Shown: positions 1 to 8,099 of the stretch, piece after piece
Layout of the letters: the number at the start of each line of letters is the position of its first letter
Numbering within the stretch: position 1 is the first letter of the stretch
Source: PALSA-129 sp050014595
Lineage (GTDB): Bacteria; Acidobacteriota; Terriglobia; Bryobacterales; Bryobacteraceae
Direction of reading: 5' to 3'
Assembly: GCA_050014595.1 (NCBI GenBank)
Contig: JBEKDA010000006.1
Coordinates: 62,001-126,000 of the forward strand
Length of the DNA stretch: 64,000 nucleotides
Position numbers and translations under genes: made by a program
Notes under the pieces: model-generated
Told to the model about the DNA's origin: nothing
Databases searched by the model: none
Seen by the model: only the letters and a program-made list of their open reading frames with translations

Positions 1-295
1 TGGATTCGTCTGTCGAGTGCGGGCCGGAGAAGCGCGCGGAGTGGACGCCCGGCGCGCCGTTCAGCGCGTCCACTTCCAAGCCGGAATCGTCGGCGAATAA
101 CGGGCCGGTCACATGTTTTGCGTAGTGGCGCGCCTTGAGAATGGCGTTGGCCTCGAAGGTCTCGCCGTCTTCGGCGCAAGGATCGAGCTGTCTGAAGCCG
201 GGCACGAGTTCGATTTCGACGGGCGCATGGCCGGCGGCCAGGCGGAATTCGCGCAGCTTGCCGGGGTTTCCGCTGGCGCAAAACAGGTGGATCAA
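1..295 (-). CDS. rdgB: RdgB/HAM1 non-canonical purine NTP pyrophosphatase (3' part beyond the window)
   Basis: This is the N-terminal part (about 98 residues) of an ITP/XTP/dITP pyrophosphatase, which removes deaminated purine nucleotides from the pool. Read leftwards, the N-terminus shows the family pattern: a nucleotide-binding SGNPGKLREF segment, a conserved glutamate in an ETFEANAILKA helix, and the strongly conserved FADDSGLEVDAL core followed by GAPGVHSARFSG. The only start that fits is a TTG whose bases overlap the TGA stop of rph (TTGA), so the two genes look translationally coupled. The rph-rdgB pairing is common in bacteria. The C-terminus lies outside the window, so completeness cannot be judged. 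Confidence 0.9.
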   Translation of the reverse strand, partial: MIHLFCASGNPGKLREFRLAAGHAPVEIELVPGFRQLDPCAEDGETFEANAILKARHYAKHVTGPLFADDSGLEVDALNGAPGVHSARFSGPHSTDES

Positions 296-1008
296 GAACC
301 TACGGCCCTTTTCTGGATTTCGATCAACCGGCCGATGCCGGTGCGCGCCAATGCGATGAGGCGCGCCATCTGATCGTCGTCGAAGGCCGAGTGCTCGGCG
401 GTGGCCTGCACTTCGACGAACTTGCCGGCGCCGGTCATCACGACGTTCATGTCCACGTCGGCCTGGGAATCCTCTTCATAGCAAAGATCGAGCATGGCGA
501 CGCCGCGCACCAGGCCGACGCTGGTGGCGGCCACCGAATCTCTGAGCGGCATCGTCTTGAGCGCGCCGAACTCCACCAGCCGGCGTAGCGCCAGCGACAG
601 CGCCACGTACGCGCCGGTGATGGAGGCCGTGCGCGTGCCGCCATCGGCCTGCAGGACATCGCAATCGATGACCACGGTGCGCTCGCCGAGCGCCGCGCCA
701 TCCACCACGGCGCGCATGGAGCGGCCGATCAGCCGCTGGATTTCGTGAGTGCGGCCGGACGCGCGGCCCTTATTGACCTCGCGCGGGGTGCGGCGCGCGG
801 TAGCGCGGGGCAGCATGGCATATTCCGCCGTCACCCAGCCCCTGCCCGAGTTGCGCAGAAACTGAGGGACGCCATCTTCCACCGTGGCGGCGCACAACAC
901 CTGGGTGTTGCCGACCTTAATCAGGGCGGAGCCCTCGGCGGTTTTCAGGAAGCCGGTTTCGATCTCGACCGGGCGCATGCCGTCGGGCGGCCGATTATCC
1001 GTTCGCAT
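292..1008 (-). CDS. rph: Ribonuclease PH
   Basis: Phosphorolytic 3'-5' exoribonuclease that trims tRNA 3' ends. The 238-residue length is normal for the family. Visible hallmarks are the N-terminal RTDNRPPDGMRPVEIE, the GRGWVTAEYAMLPRAT and RTHEIQRLIGRSMRA phosphate-binding segments, the CDVLQADGGTRTASITGA core and the DLCYEEDSQADVDMNVVMT catalytic-domain stretch. The start ATG lies inside the 3' end of a small membrane-protein gene (14-base overlap), and the stop overlaps the rdgB start. The three genes therefore form a short leftward operon divergent from gatB. Confidence 0.97.
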   Translation of the reverse strand: MRTDNRPPDGMRPVEIETGFLKTAEGSALIKVGNTQVLCAATVEDGVPQFLRNSGRGWVTAEYAMLPRATARRTPREVNKGRASGRTHEIQRLIGRSMRAVVDGAALGERTVVIDCDVLQADGGTRTASITGAYVALSLALRRLVEFGALKTMPLRDSVAATSVGLVRGVAMLDLCYEEDSQADVDMNVVMTGAGKFVEVQATAEHSAFDDDQMARLIALARTGIGRLIEIQKRAVGS

Positions 1009-1138
1009 TTTTCATCACAAGGAAGAGCAGGAGCATCACCAAGGCCATGGCGCCGATCACAAGAACGACGCAGGGCACCGCGCCCGCCGGCGCCGGAGCG
1101 CTCTTGCGCTTTCCTTTGAACGGCCTGAACTTTGCCAT
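995..1138 (-). CDS. Small single-pass membrane protein, function unknown
   Basis: A 47-residue protein. A basic N-terminus (KFRPFKGKRK) is followed by an Ala/Pro linker and one hydrophobic helix of about 22 residues near the C-terminus, then a short KNANG tail. This is the layout of a small tail-anchored membrane protein. An in-frame ATG 48 bases further upstream would lengthen it to 63 residues; I chose the later start because the basic segment then directly begins the protein and the gatB promoter space is left free. It overlaps the rph start by 14 bases, suggesting coupled expression. No family recognised. Confidence 0.5.
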   Translation of the reverse strand: MAKFRPFKGKRKSAPAPAGAVPCVVLVIGAMALVMLLLFLVMKNANG

Positions 1139-1172
1139 AAATGCGATGGTAACACCCGTCTCGACCGTTACA

Positions 1173-2639
1173 ATGAAAGAACCCATGTCTTCTTCCGCGG
1201 CTGCCCGTTATGAAGCGGTGATCGGGCTCGAAGTTCACGCGCAACTCGCCACCGCGACCAAGATTTTTTGCGGGTGCCCCACCAGTTTCGGCGCGCCGCC
1301 CAATACCAACGTGTGTCCGGTGTGCCTGGGATTGCCGGGCGCCTTGCCGGTGCTGAATCGCGCGGCCGTGGAACTGGCGGTGAAGGCGGGGCTGGCGCTC
1401 AACTGCAACATCCGGGCGCAATCGCGTTTCGCGCGCAAGAATTATTTCTACCCCGATTTGCCCAAGGGCTACCAGATCTCGCAATACGACGAGCCGCTGG
1501 CCGAACGCGGGCACGTGGACATCGTGGTGGAGGGCCGCACCAAGCGCATCGGCATCACGCGCGTCCACATGGAAGACGACGCGGGCAAGAGCATCCACGA
1601 CGGCTTCAAGGATTCGGACCGGTACTCGTACGTGGACCTGAACCGCAGCGGCACGCCGCTGATCGAAATCGTCAGCGAGCCGGATATGCGCAGCTCCGAC
1701 GAAGCCTATGCTTACCTCACCGAAGTGAAACAGGTGCTGCAGTTCATTGAAGCCTCCACGTGCGACATGGAGAAGGGCCACTTGCGGTGCGACGCCAATG
1801 TTTCGGTGCGGCTGAAGGGCGCGGCCGAGCTCGGCACGAAGGCGGAAGTCAAGAACCTGAATTCCTTCCGCTTTCTGAAACAGGCGCTGGACTACGAGAT
1901 TGCACGGCAGGTGGAACTGGTGGAAAGCGGCGGCAAGGTGATGCAGGAGACGCGGCTTTACAATCCCGACAGCGGCGAAACGGCCGCCATGCGCAGCAAG
2001 GAGCATGCGCACGACTACCGGTATTTTCCGGAGCCGGACCTGGCGCCGTTGCGCATCTCTGCGGCGTGGCTCGAGGAACTGCGGGCCGGACTGCCGGAGT
2101 TGCCGGCGCGCAAACGGGCGCGCTTCGTCGCGGAGTATGGTTTGCCGGGGTACGACGCGGAAGTCCTGACGGCCACGCGCGCGGCGAGCGAGTATTTCGA
2201 AACCGCGGCGCGCGCCTCCGGCAACGCCAAGATGGCCGCTAATTGGGTGATGGGCGACCTCATGGGCATGCTCAAGGCTGAAGGCAAAGAGATTGCCGAA
2301 TCGCCGGTGAGCGCGGCCCACCTTGGCGAACTGGTGAAGCGGATCTCGACGGGTGAGCTTTCGGGCAAGCTGGCCAAGGAAATTTTTCCCAAGATGTTTT
2401 CAACAGGTCAGGCGCCGGCTGAGATTGCGGAGCGCGAAGGGCTGAAGCAGATTTCGGACACAGGGGCGCTGGAGAAAGTGATCGCGGAAGTGATCGCCGG
2501 CAACCCGAAGCAGGTGGAACAATACCGCGGCGGGAAAACCACCGTGATGAATTTTCTGGTGGGTCAGGCGATGAAGGCCACGCGCGGCCAGGCCAACGTG
2601 GCGGTGGTGACCGATTTATTCAAACAGAAACTGGGGTGA
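1173..2639 (+). CDS. gatB: Asp-tRNA(Asn)/Glu-tRNA(Gln) amidotransferase subunit B
   Basis: Subunit B of the GatCAB complex, which converts mischarged Glu-tRNA(Gln) or Asp-tRNA(Asn) to the correct aminoacyl-tRNA. The protein is about 488 residues, slightly longer than the usual 475-480. It has the start-of-domain EAVIGLEVHAQL, the zinc/fold cysteines in KIFCGCPTSFG and CPVCLGLPGALP, the YFYPDLPKGYQISQYD signature, the VHMEDDAGKS motif and a C-terminal YqeY-like helical tail ending in FLVGQAMKATRGQAN. ATGs at 1173 and 1185 are both plausible; the frame stays open further upstream but without family similarity. bcp follows after 4 bases, so the two are probably cotranscribed. gatA and gatC are not in the window. 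Confidence 0.97.
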   Translation: MKEPMSSSAAARYEAVIGLEVHAQLATATKIFCGCPTSFGAPPNTNVCPVCLGLPGALPVLNRAAVELAVKAGLALNCNIRAQSRFARKNYFYPDLPKGYQISQYDEPLAERGHVDIVVEGRTKRIGITRVHMEDDAGKSIHDGFKDSDRYSYVDLNRSGTPLIEIVSEPDMRSSDEAYAYLTEVKQVLQFIEASTCDMEKGHLRCDANVSVRLKGAAELGTKAEVKNLNSFRFLKQALDYEIARQVELVESGGKVMQETRLYNPDSGETAAMRSKEHAHDYRYFPEPDLAPLRISAAWLEELRAGLPELPARKRARFVAEYGLPGYDAEVLTATRAASEYFETAARASGNAKMAANWVMGDLMGMLKAEGKEIAESPVSAAHLGELVKRISTGELSGKLAKEIFPKMFSTGQAPAEIAEREGLKQISDTGALEKVIAEVIAGNPKQVEQYRGGKTTVMNFLVGQAMKATRGQANVAVVTDLFKQKLG

Positions 2640-2643
2640 CGTT

Positions 2644-3096
2644 ATGTTGATAGTGGGCGACAAGGCTCCCGATATTCGCGTGTACACGGATACGGGCGAA
2701 GATTTTCGTTTGTTGGAACTCAAGGGCAAGCGTGTCGTGCTGTACTTCTATCCGAAGGCCGATACGCCGGGCTGCACCGTGGAGGCCTGCGAGTTTCGCG
2801 ATGGCATGAAAGCTATCGCCAGGAAAGGCGCGGCGGTGATCGGCATTTCGCCGGACAAGCCGGCGGCGCAGGCCAGGTTCAAGCAGAAGTACGATCTGCC
2901 GTTCACCCTGCTGGCCGATGAAGAAAGAACGGCTGCCCAGGCTTATGGCGTGTGGAAAGAAAAGAACATGTATGGGCGCAAGGTGATGGGCATCGAACGC
3001 ACTACGTTTGTGATTGGAGCGGACGGCAAGATCGAGAAGATATACGCGAAGGTGAAGGCCAAGGGGCACGCGGCGGCGGTGCTGGCGGAATTGTGA
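2644..3096 (+). CDS. bcp: Thioredoxin-dependent peroxiredoxin, Bcp/PrxQ type
   Basis: Reduces hydrogen peroxide and organic hydroperoxides using thioredoxin. The 150-residue length is typical. The active site reads DTPGCTVEACEFRD, with the peroxidatic Cys44 and the PrxQ-specific resolving Cys49 five residues later. The thioredoxin fold is clear from VVLYFYPKAD and the later ERTTFVIGADGKI strand. It lies 4 bases after gatB on the same strand and ends 1 base before the convergent response regulator gene, leaving no room for a separate terminator. Confidence 0.96.
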   Translation: MLIVGDKAPDIRVYTDTGEDFRLLELKGKRVVLYFYPKADTPGCTVEACEFRDGMKAIARKGAAVIGISPDKPAAQARFKQKYDLPFTLLADEERTAAQAYGVWKEKNMYGRKVMGIERTTFVIGADGKIEKIYAKVKAKGHAAAVLAEL

Positions 3097-3097
3097 G

Positions 3098-3829
3098 TCA
3101 TTTGGCGCGGGGCGCGGCCACAAAGCGATAGCCGACGCCGCGCACCGTCAGCAGATGACGGGGACGCGTGGGATCGTCTTCAATGTAGCGGCGCAGGCGC
3201 ACGATGAAGTTGTCGATGGCGCGCGTGTCGGTGTCTTCGTGCAGGCCCCACACTTCTTCCAACATGGCTTTGCGCGATACCGGCCGGCCCTCATGCCGGA
3301 TGAGGTAGCGAAGCAGGTTGGCCTCCATCAAGGTAAGCGGAAAGACCTGCTCGCGCACGCGCAGCTCCAGCAGGTCGAACTGCACCGATTTTTCGCCAAA
3401 CGTAAACGCGTCGTTGGACGGCGGAGCGGCGGCGCTGTGGTTGAGCGAAGCCTGCAGCCACTCGCGCCGGCGCAGCAGGCCGCGAATGCGGGCGATCAGG
3501 ATGGAGAGCTCAAAGGGCTTGGTCAGGTAATCGTCGGCTCCGGCGGAAAAGCCGCGCAGGACATCGTCGGGATGGCCGCGCGCGGTAAGCATCAAGGTGG
3601 GGACGAACTGTCCGGATTGACGCAATTGGGACATCACCGCGAAGCCGTCGATGCCGGGGAGCATGATATCGAGGACCACCACGTCGAAGGCCGCGGGTTC
3701 GGCTTCGAATAGCGCCAGCGCAGCTTCCCCGGTATCCACCAATTGCACCTCCCAGCCTTCCGCCTCCAGATTGAAGCGCAGGCCGCCGGCCAGGTGCTGC
3801 TCGTCTTCCACCACGAGAATGCGGGTCAT
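3098..3829 (-). CDS. OmpR/PhoB-family response regulator
   Basis: A 243-residue DNA-binding response regulator. The receiver domain occupies residues 1-120, with the acidic pocket VVEDE, phosphoacceptor Asp54 in VVLDIMLPGIDG and the conserved Lys104 in YLTKPF. A winged-helix trans-activation domain covers about 140-240, with PLTLMEANLLRYLIRHEGR and the C-terminal GVGYRFV hairpin. The upstream sensor kinase gene overlaps its start by 4 bases (ATGA), so kinase and regulator are translated together and form a cognate pair. The regulated genes cannot be told from sequence. The 3' end abuts the convergent bcp gene. Confidence 0.95.
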   Translation of the reverse strand: MTRILVVEDEQHLAGGLRFNLEAEGWEVQLVDTGEAALALFEAEPAAFDVVVLDIMLPGIDGFAVMSQLRQSGQFVPTLMLTARGHPDDVLRGFSAGADDYLTKPFELSILIARIRGLLRRREWLQASLNHSAAAPPSNDAFTFGEKSVQFDLLELRVREQVFPLTLMEANLLRYLIRHEGRPVSRKAMLEEVWGLHEDTDTRAIDNFIVRLRRYIEDDPTRPRHLLTVRGVGYRFVAAPRAK

Positions 3830-4716
3830 TTGGCTACCGGAAGTTGCAGCACGAAGGTGCTGCCGCGGCCCGGTCCCTCGCTTTCCGCCCAGGCGCGGCC
3901 GCCGTGGCGCTTGGCAACGGAGCGGACGATGAACAGGCCCAGCCCGGTCCCTTTGACGCGTGCGGCCAGTTGGCCGGGCACGCGGTGAAAGCGTTTGAAG
4001 ATGCGCTTCAGTTCGGTCTTGGGGATGCCGGGGCCTTCGTCTTTGACGCGCACCAGCACGTGGCCGTCGAGCCTTTCGGTTTCGACCGTCACCTTGACGC
4101 CGCTGCCGGAGTATTTCACGGCGTTATCGATGAGGTTCAAAATGGCGCCGCGGACTTCGTCGGCATCCGCCAGAATGGTGCACGGCGCTTGCGAGTGAAA
4201 GATTAGCGAATCGGCCGGCAGCGCGTGCATGGTGCGCGCGCGCGCCAGGCATTCTTCGATGAGCTCGCCGAGATCGGTACGGGTCAGATTGGGTTTGGGG
4301 CTGGCCGCGCCTAGGCGTCCGGTGCGCAACACCTGCTCGACGGTGGCCAGCAAGCGGTCGCTATCGGCCAGCATGATCTTGTAGAATTCGTGGCGCCTGG
4401 TCTCATCCACGGCACGCGACTGCAAGGTCTCCAGGTAGAGCCGGATGGAAGCTACGGGGGTCTTCAGCTCGTGCGTGACGGCGTTGATGAAGGCGTCGTG
4501 CTGCTCGTTGCGCCGGATCTCACGGACGATGGAGATGGTGTTGACGACCACGCCGAAGATGATAATCAGCACCAGCAGGATGCCCAGGACCAGCAGGATG
4601 CCGGTCTGCCAGTGGCGCAGCACCCAGCCGACATACAAAACCAGAATGACGGTGACGAGGCAGACGCCGAACGCGATATAAAACGCGATGGACCTCCGGC
4701 GGCCGGGAATCACCAT
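3826..4716 (-). CDS. Membrane sensor histidine kinase, partner of the adjacent regulator
   Basis: A 296-residue HisKA-type kinase. Two membrane helices lie at about residues 10-31 and 38-60 with only a handful of residues between them, so there is no real periplasmic sensing domain; the signal may be membrane-borne or come from a partner protein. The H-box FINAVTHELKTPVASIRLY carries His82. The ATPase domain has the N-box NLIDNAVKYS, the G1 box DEGPGIP, the F-box IFKRFHR and the G2 box GTGLGLFI. No HAMP domain is evident between the second helix and the H-box. It overlaps the response regulator gene by 4 bases. Confidence 0.94.
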   Translation of the reverse strand: MVIPGRRRSIAFYIAFGVCLVTVILVLYVGWVLRHWQTGILLVLGILLVLIIIFGVVVNTISIVREIRRNEQHDAFINAVTHELKTPVASIRLYLETLQSRAVDETRRHEFYKIMLADSDRLLATVEQVLRTGRLGAASPKPNLTRTDLGELIEECLARARTMHALPADSLIFHSQAPCTILADADEVRGAILNLIDNAVKYSGSGVKVTVETERLDGHVLVRVKDEGPGIPKTELKRIFKRFHRVPGQLAARVKGTGLGLFIVRSVAKRHGGRAWAESEGPGRGSTFVLQLPVAK

Positions 4717-4764
4717 GATTTCAGCTTATGCCGAATGGCGGCCGGCGCGGAAATGGGGTGCCGT

Positions 4765-5136
4765 TCACTCAGGCCGCACTGGAGCACCGAAGCGGACGCT
4801 GTTTCCATCCGGGTCGCGCACATATAGCTCGCGCATGCCCCAGCTCTGGTCCACCGGGGCGATGTGGATGCGGACATTCTTCGCGACGAATTCCGCATGT
4901 AGCGCGTCCACATCGTCGCTCACGAAATAGACCACGCCGCCGATCACGCCGTCGCCGGCATGCGAGGAAAGGTGGAGAATCGCACTGTCGCGCGCCAGCC
5001 CCATATAGCAGGGATCGCGCTTTGTCTCGCTCGCCGGGACCTCGAACTCGCATCGAAAACCGAGGAGCCGGCAATAGAACGCCTCGGCCGCATCCGCGTT
5101 GGTGATGTGCAGGACTGGGATCCGGCGATCAAGAAT
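4765..5136 (-). CDS. VOC (glyoxalase/bleomycin resistance) superfamily protein, start codon uncertain
   Basis: The translated frame shows a single vicinal-oxygen-chelate module of about 120 residues: IPVLHITNADAAEAFYCRLL (first beta-alpha-beta), then VVYFVSDDVDALHAEF, and a conserved C-terminal ELYVRDPDGNSVRFG strand typical of dioxygenase-like or antibiotic-resistance VOC proteins. The homology begins only seven codons after the TAG stop of the upstream desaturase gene, in the same frame. No ATG, GTG or TTG lies between that stop and the start of homology. The first in-frame ATG (5004) would remove the first motif. I used an ATT at 5136 as nominal start. A downstream CTG or a sequencing frameshift is also possible. 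The substrate is unknown. Confidence 0.7.
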   Translation of the reverse strand: MLDRRIPVLHITNADAAEAFYCRLLGFRCEFEVPASETKRDPCYMGLARDSAILHLSSHAGDGVIGGVVYFVSDDVDALHAEFVAKNVRIHIAPVDQSWGMRELYVRDPDGNSVRFGAPVRPE

Positions 5137-5148
5137 TGAATTTGCCGC

Positions 5149-6006
5149 CTACGCCGCTTCCTGCTCGGCGGCGTGCGGCGTGCTGATCGACGCCACCCGG
5201 ATGGACTTGGCGATCCCCAGGGCCCGCAGCATCTTGATCTGCAGCCAGGAGGGGTCGAATTCGTACCATGCCAGCCCGTGACGCGCGGAGGCCGGATGCG
5301 CGTGGTGGTTGTTGTGCCAGCCTTCGCCAAAGGAAATCAGCGCTACCCACCAGGTGTTGCGGGAATCGTCGCGCGTGTTGAAGCGCCGCGCGCCCCACAT
5401 GTGCGTCGCCGAATTCACCAGCCAGGTGGCATGCAGACCGAACACCACGCGGAAGCAACCGGCCCACAATACCATCGGAAGGCCGCCGATTACCGCCAGC
5501 AGGATGGTGAGCGCCACAATCGGCACCCAGTGATAGTTATTGAGCCAGGTGTAGAACCGATCCTTGGCCAGGTCCGGTGCGTACTTGGCCATGGCGCGGG
5601 TGTTGTTGTGCTTGGTCTCGCCCACCAGGATCCAGCCGACGTGCGACCACCATGCGCCATCGCGCGGGGAATGCGGATCGCCCGGTTGATCGGACTTCTG
5701 ATGGTGAATGCGATGCACCGCGGTCCAGAAGATCGGCCCGCCTTCGAGCGTGAGAGTCCCGCAAACCGCGAAGAAGTATTCCAGCCAGCGCGGAACCTGG
5801 TAGGAGCGGTGGGTATGCAGGCGGTGATATCCCATGCTGATGCCCAAGCCCGTGGCGACCCAATAAAGGAACACGGCAACGGCGAAAGCCTTCCAGTTAA
5901 AGACAAAGAGCGCGCCAATGGCGCCGATGTGAAGCAGCACCAGGACGACGATGGTGGGCCAGTTCAGGCCGTGGCGGTCATAGAGATAGATGGGTTCTTC
6001 GCTCAC
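5149..6006 (-). CDS. Membrane fatty acid (acyl-CoA delta-9 type) desaturase
   Basis: Introduces a double bond into acyl chains, using a di-iron centre held by histidine clusters. The 285-residue protein has all three clusters: HRLHTH at residues 61-66, HRIHH at 98-102 and HNNHH at 231-235, the last inside EGWHNNHHAHP. Hydrophobic segments lie at about 17-50, 72-95 and 160-195, placing the active site on the cytoplasmic face. The ending ...EQEAA-stop is followed without a gap by the in-frame VOC coding region. The role is probably membrane fluidity adjustment. The electron donor is not encoded nearby. Confidence 0.93.
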   Translation of the reverse strand: MSEEPIYLYDRHGLNWPTIVVLVLLHIGAIGALFVFNWKAFAVAVFLYWVATGLGISMGYHRLHTHRSYQVPRWLEYFFAVCGTLTLEGGPIFWTAVHRIHHQKSDQPGDPHSPRDGAWWSHVGWILVGETKHNNTRAMAKYAPDLAKDRFYTWLNNYHWVPIVALTILLAVIGGLPMVLWAGCFRVVFGLHATWLVNSATHMWGARRFNTRDDSRNTWWVALISFGEGWHNNHHAHPASARHGLAWYEFDPSWLQIKMLRALGIAKSIRVASISTPHAAEQEAA

Positions 6007-6105
6007 AGATATTCCCCAAGTGCGGAGTGCATCTTTACGATATCAGGTGAATCTGGGGCTGTTTGTAAGAATTCTGTAATTCCGGGCGGCTTGCCGGATG
6101 AGGCA

Positions 6106-6245
6106 TCACTCTCGCAATTCGACGATGGTGGCCCCGGCGCCGCCTTCCTGCTGCGGCGCGGGGTAGAACTTCGCGACGTGCGGGTGGTTGCTGAGTAGGT
6201 CGGCGATGGTCTTCTTCAGTATCCCCATGCCATGGCCTTGCACGA
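6106..6245 (-). pseudogene. Detached 3' end of a second mutS2 gene (Smr-domain tail)
   Basis: Reading leftwards, this segment encodes GHGMGILKKTIADLLSNHP, then the remaining MutS2 C-terminus, ending in ELRE and TGA. It matches the last 45 residues of the intact mutS2 at 8100 except for two conservative changes (His to Gln, Val to Ile). There is no start codon or N-terminal portion: homology stops at 6245, and the DUF4276-like gene ends 22 bases further on, at 6267. The nucleotide copy differs from the intact one at seven positions, mostly synonymous, and uses TGA where mutS2 uses TAG. This looks like the severed tail of an orthologous gene. Confidence 0.85.
6113..6245. repeat. Left copy of the 133-bp direct repeat flanking the ATPase/DUF4276 cassette
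   Basis: This pairs with 8107-8239 in the same orientation, at an offset of 1994 bases. By my alignment 126 of 133 positions are identical, with one uninterrupted identical run of 88 bases (6134-6221). The mismatches sit near both ends. The repeat is the 3' end of mutS2. Confidence 0.9.
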
Positions 6246-6266
6246 AGTCGCCCCGCGCTCGCGGCC

Positions 6267-6941
6267 CTAACGAGCCGCCACCGCTTCAATCTTGGCTATC
6301 CACTGGTTGAAGTGCGGGCATTCCTGACGTAGCGCAGTGAGCCCAATTTGTTGGGCGATCTGCACGCCGGCCACCGTCTTCTTGTAGTCGGGCAGGACGG
6401 CCAGGATTCGCTTCGAAGGGGCCATGTCCCGTCGGTCGTCGATATGCTCGGGAGTGGGAAACTGGCTTCGAATCGCCGCGAGCTTTTGGGTCACGGCGGG
6501 GTCGCTCGGAAAGGCGTTCTCGAAAGGCCGCGGATCCGAGAACAACAGCGCTTCGAATTCGTGCAGTTGAATGTACGGGATGAATCTGCAGTGCGAGAGG
6601 TCTGCAAGCAGCCCCTCTTCGAGGCACTCTACCCGTACAACCGGATCGGCATGTTTCCGGCAGTCGGCGTAGCCCGGAAAGTCGTCCGGCAGCGCGTAAA
6701 GATCGACCATGGTAGTGAACCAGGTTTCGGGTTTTTGATCCTGTTTCATCCAGAGCGTGAGATTAGTCTTCAGGTGTCGGTACTGAGTGACGCCGCCCCT
6801 GAAAACACCCGACCTCTTTCTCCCGGTTTCAACACAGCGAACATCCATGACAACGTTCCGGTCCGCCAACACCGGAACGAGCACTTGGTTGACAAACGTC
6901 TCCTCTGTCTGACCTTCCACTACCGCGTGCAGGCGGATCAT
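6267..6941 (-). CDS. DUF4276-family protein, TOPRIM-like, partner of the adjacent ATPase
   Basis: A 224-residue protein. The N-terminus reads HAVVEGQTEETFV, the EGxTE pattern of DUF4276 and of TOPRIM-like nuclease folds, with Glu9 and Glu13/Glu14 as candidate metal ligands. A second acidic strand, TTMVDLYALPDDFPGY, follows (Asp80 in the position of the TOPRIM DxD). A third conserved block is RFIPYIQLHEFEALLFSDP (Glu128, Glu130). The start overlaps the stop of the ATPase gene by 4 bases (ATGA), so the two are translationally coupled. DUF4276 genes commonly pair with AAA_21 ATPases. Nuclease activity is my inference from the acidic motifs and the analogy to split OLD/PARIS-type systems. It could instead act as an RNase or a regulator. 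Confidence 0.8.
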   Translation of the reverse strand: MIRLHAVVEGQTEETFVNQVLVPVLADRNVVMDVRCVETGRKRSGVFRGGVTQYRHLKTNLTLWMKQDQKPETWFTTMVDLYALPDDFPGYADCRKHADPVVRVECLEEGLLADLSHCRFIPYIQLHEFEALLFSDPRPFENAFPSDPAVTQKLAAIRSQFPTPEHIDDRRDMAPSKRILAVLPDYKKTVAGVQIAQQIGLTALRQECPHFNQWIAKIEAVAAR

Positions 6942-8068
6942 CGCCCCGGCCTACCGCCCAGAACGTTCTTTTCCCACAGCTCGGAGAGCGTGTATTGTTC
7001 CCGCCATTCTGCGAGCTCGGAATCGTCGAGCCGGCGGAAAGTCGACTCCCTGCCGGCCCGCTCGACGACCACGACGTCGTGAGGCTGGAACCGATCAACG
7101 AGCGAGACGGATTGGGTGGCGACGACCACTTGAGTGTGCTCGGCCGCGCTCTGCAAGAGGGCGGCCAGCACTTCAATTGCATATGGATGCAGGCCGAGCT
7201 CTGGCTCATCGAGGATGAGGACATTCGGCAGATCCCTCTCCGGCTGTTGGAGCAGCGACACCAGTGCCATTGCCCGCAACATGCCATCACCGGCCTGGGA
7301 GGCGTCGAAAACCTGATCCGAGCCGCGCTCCCGCCAACGGAGGAGCAGGCTGCCGTACTCGGGCTGGAACTCGAAATCCGCAAAGAATGGGAGGATCAGT
7401 CGAATCGTCTCCACGATGCGCTGGTAGTACTTCGGCTCGCTCTGCTGAAGACGATAAAGGAACGGCGCCAGGTTAGCTGCGTCCTCCTTCAACCATCTGC
7501 TGTCACTGGCGCTCCACTTGTTGCGCATGCGCGACGTCGCCGAGGTGTTGTGGAACTGGTGCACAATCATTCGGCGCAGCGTACCTAGGATGAAGCGCGC
7601 GGTCTGATTGCCGCCTTCGGCTTCCGTGATCAGCTTCGATTCACGGTGGCCACCGCCCAGCGGCACTTCGGGTCGTTCCACTCCAAGACGCTCGAATTTG
7701 TACCACTCGTGAGCAAAGACAAGAGCATCGCCACCTACGTGGAAAAGCCGGAACCCATATTCGTTGGTGCCGGCATCAGTGTGGAATGCCAGGACCGCTT
7801 CGATCTCCCGGGTCTTTGCAGGGCCGTCGTGTACGAGACGACTAGCGCCCCCCTGCTCGGCCACGTAAGTCTGAAGGTTGCCGGGCGGTGTCAGTGTCCA
7901 GGACAACATACGGAAAAATGAAATGAAGTTCGTCTTGCCTGCACCGTTTGGGCCGATCAAGACAGTGATAATACCAGGTTCGAAAGGATTCAACTCGCGG
8001 ATCGTCTTGTATCCGCGCAACGTAAGGCGCGCAAGCGAGGGTCTCGTGAGCTCACCGGCCGGTCCCAT
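6938..8068 (-). CDS. AAA_21/OLD-like SMC-type ATPase of a putative defence cassette
   Basis: A 376-residue ABC/SMC-class ATPase. The fold starts with SLARLTLRGYKTIRELNPFE, then Walker A GPNGAGKTN at residues 39-47. A signature-like FDASQAGDGMLRAMAL follows at about 254-269, then Walker B NVLILDEPELGLHP at 282-294 and a switch region TQVVVATQSVSLVD. The C-terminus YTLSELWEKNVLGGRPG is a tail I associate with ATPases next to DUF4276 genes. No membrane or nuclease segment is present, so the effector is presumably the coupled downstream protein. The start lies 31 bases after the mutS2 stop, so expression probably depends on the mutS2 operon. By eye the pair is less GC-rich than its neighbours. 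Confidence 0.88.
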   Translation of the reverse strand: MGPAGELTRPSLARLTLRGYKTIRELNPFEPGIITVLIGPNGAGKTNFISFFRMLSWTLTPPGNLQTYVAEQGGASRLVHDGPAKTREIEAVLAFHTDAGTNEYGFRLFHVGGDALVFAHEWYKFERLGVERPEVPLGGGHRESKLITEAEGGNQTARFILGTLRRMIVHQFHNTSATSRMRNKWSASDSRWLKEDAANLAPFLYRLQQSEPKYYQRIVETIRLILPFFADFEFQPEYGSLLLRWRERGSDQVFDASQAGDGMLRAMALVSLLQQPERDLPNVLILDEPELGLHPYAIEVLAALLQSAAEHTQVVVATQSVSLVDRFQPHDVVVVERAGRESTFRRLDDSELAEWREQYTLSELWEKNVLGGRPGR

Positions 8069-8099
8069 AGGCTCCTTCTATTCTAATCCTGGTCCTCGC

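Noticed and set aside
945..2321. A 458-residue minus-strand open frame opposite gatB
   Set aside because: It covers the well-supported gatB, has shadow composition and runs into the small membrane-protein and rph region without a ribosome-binding site.
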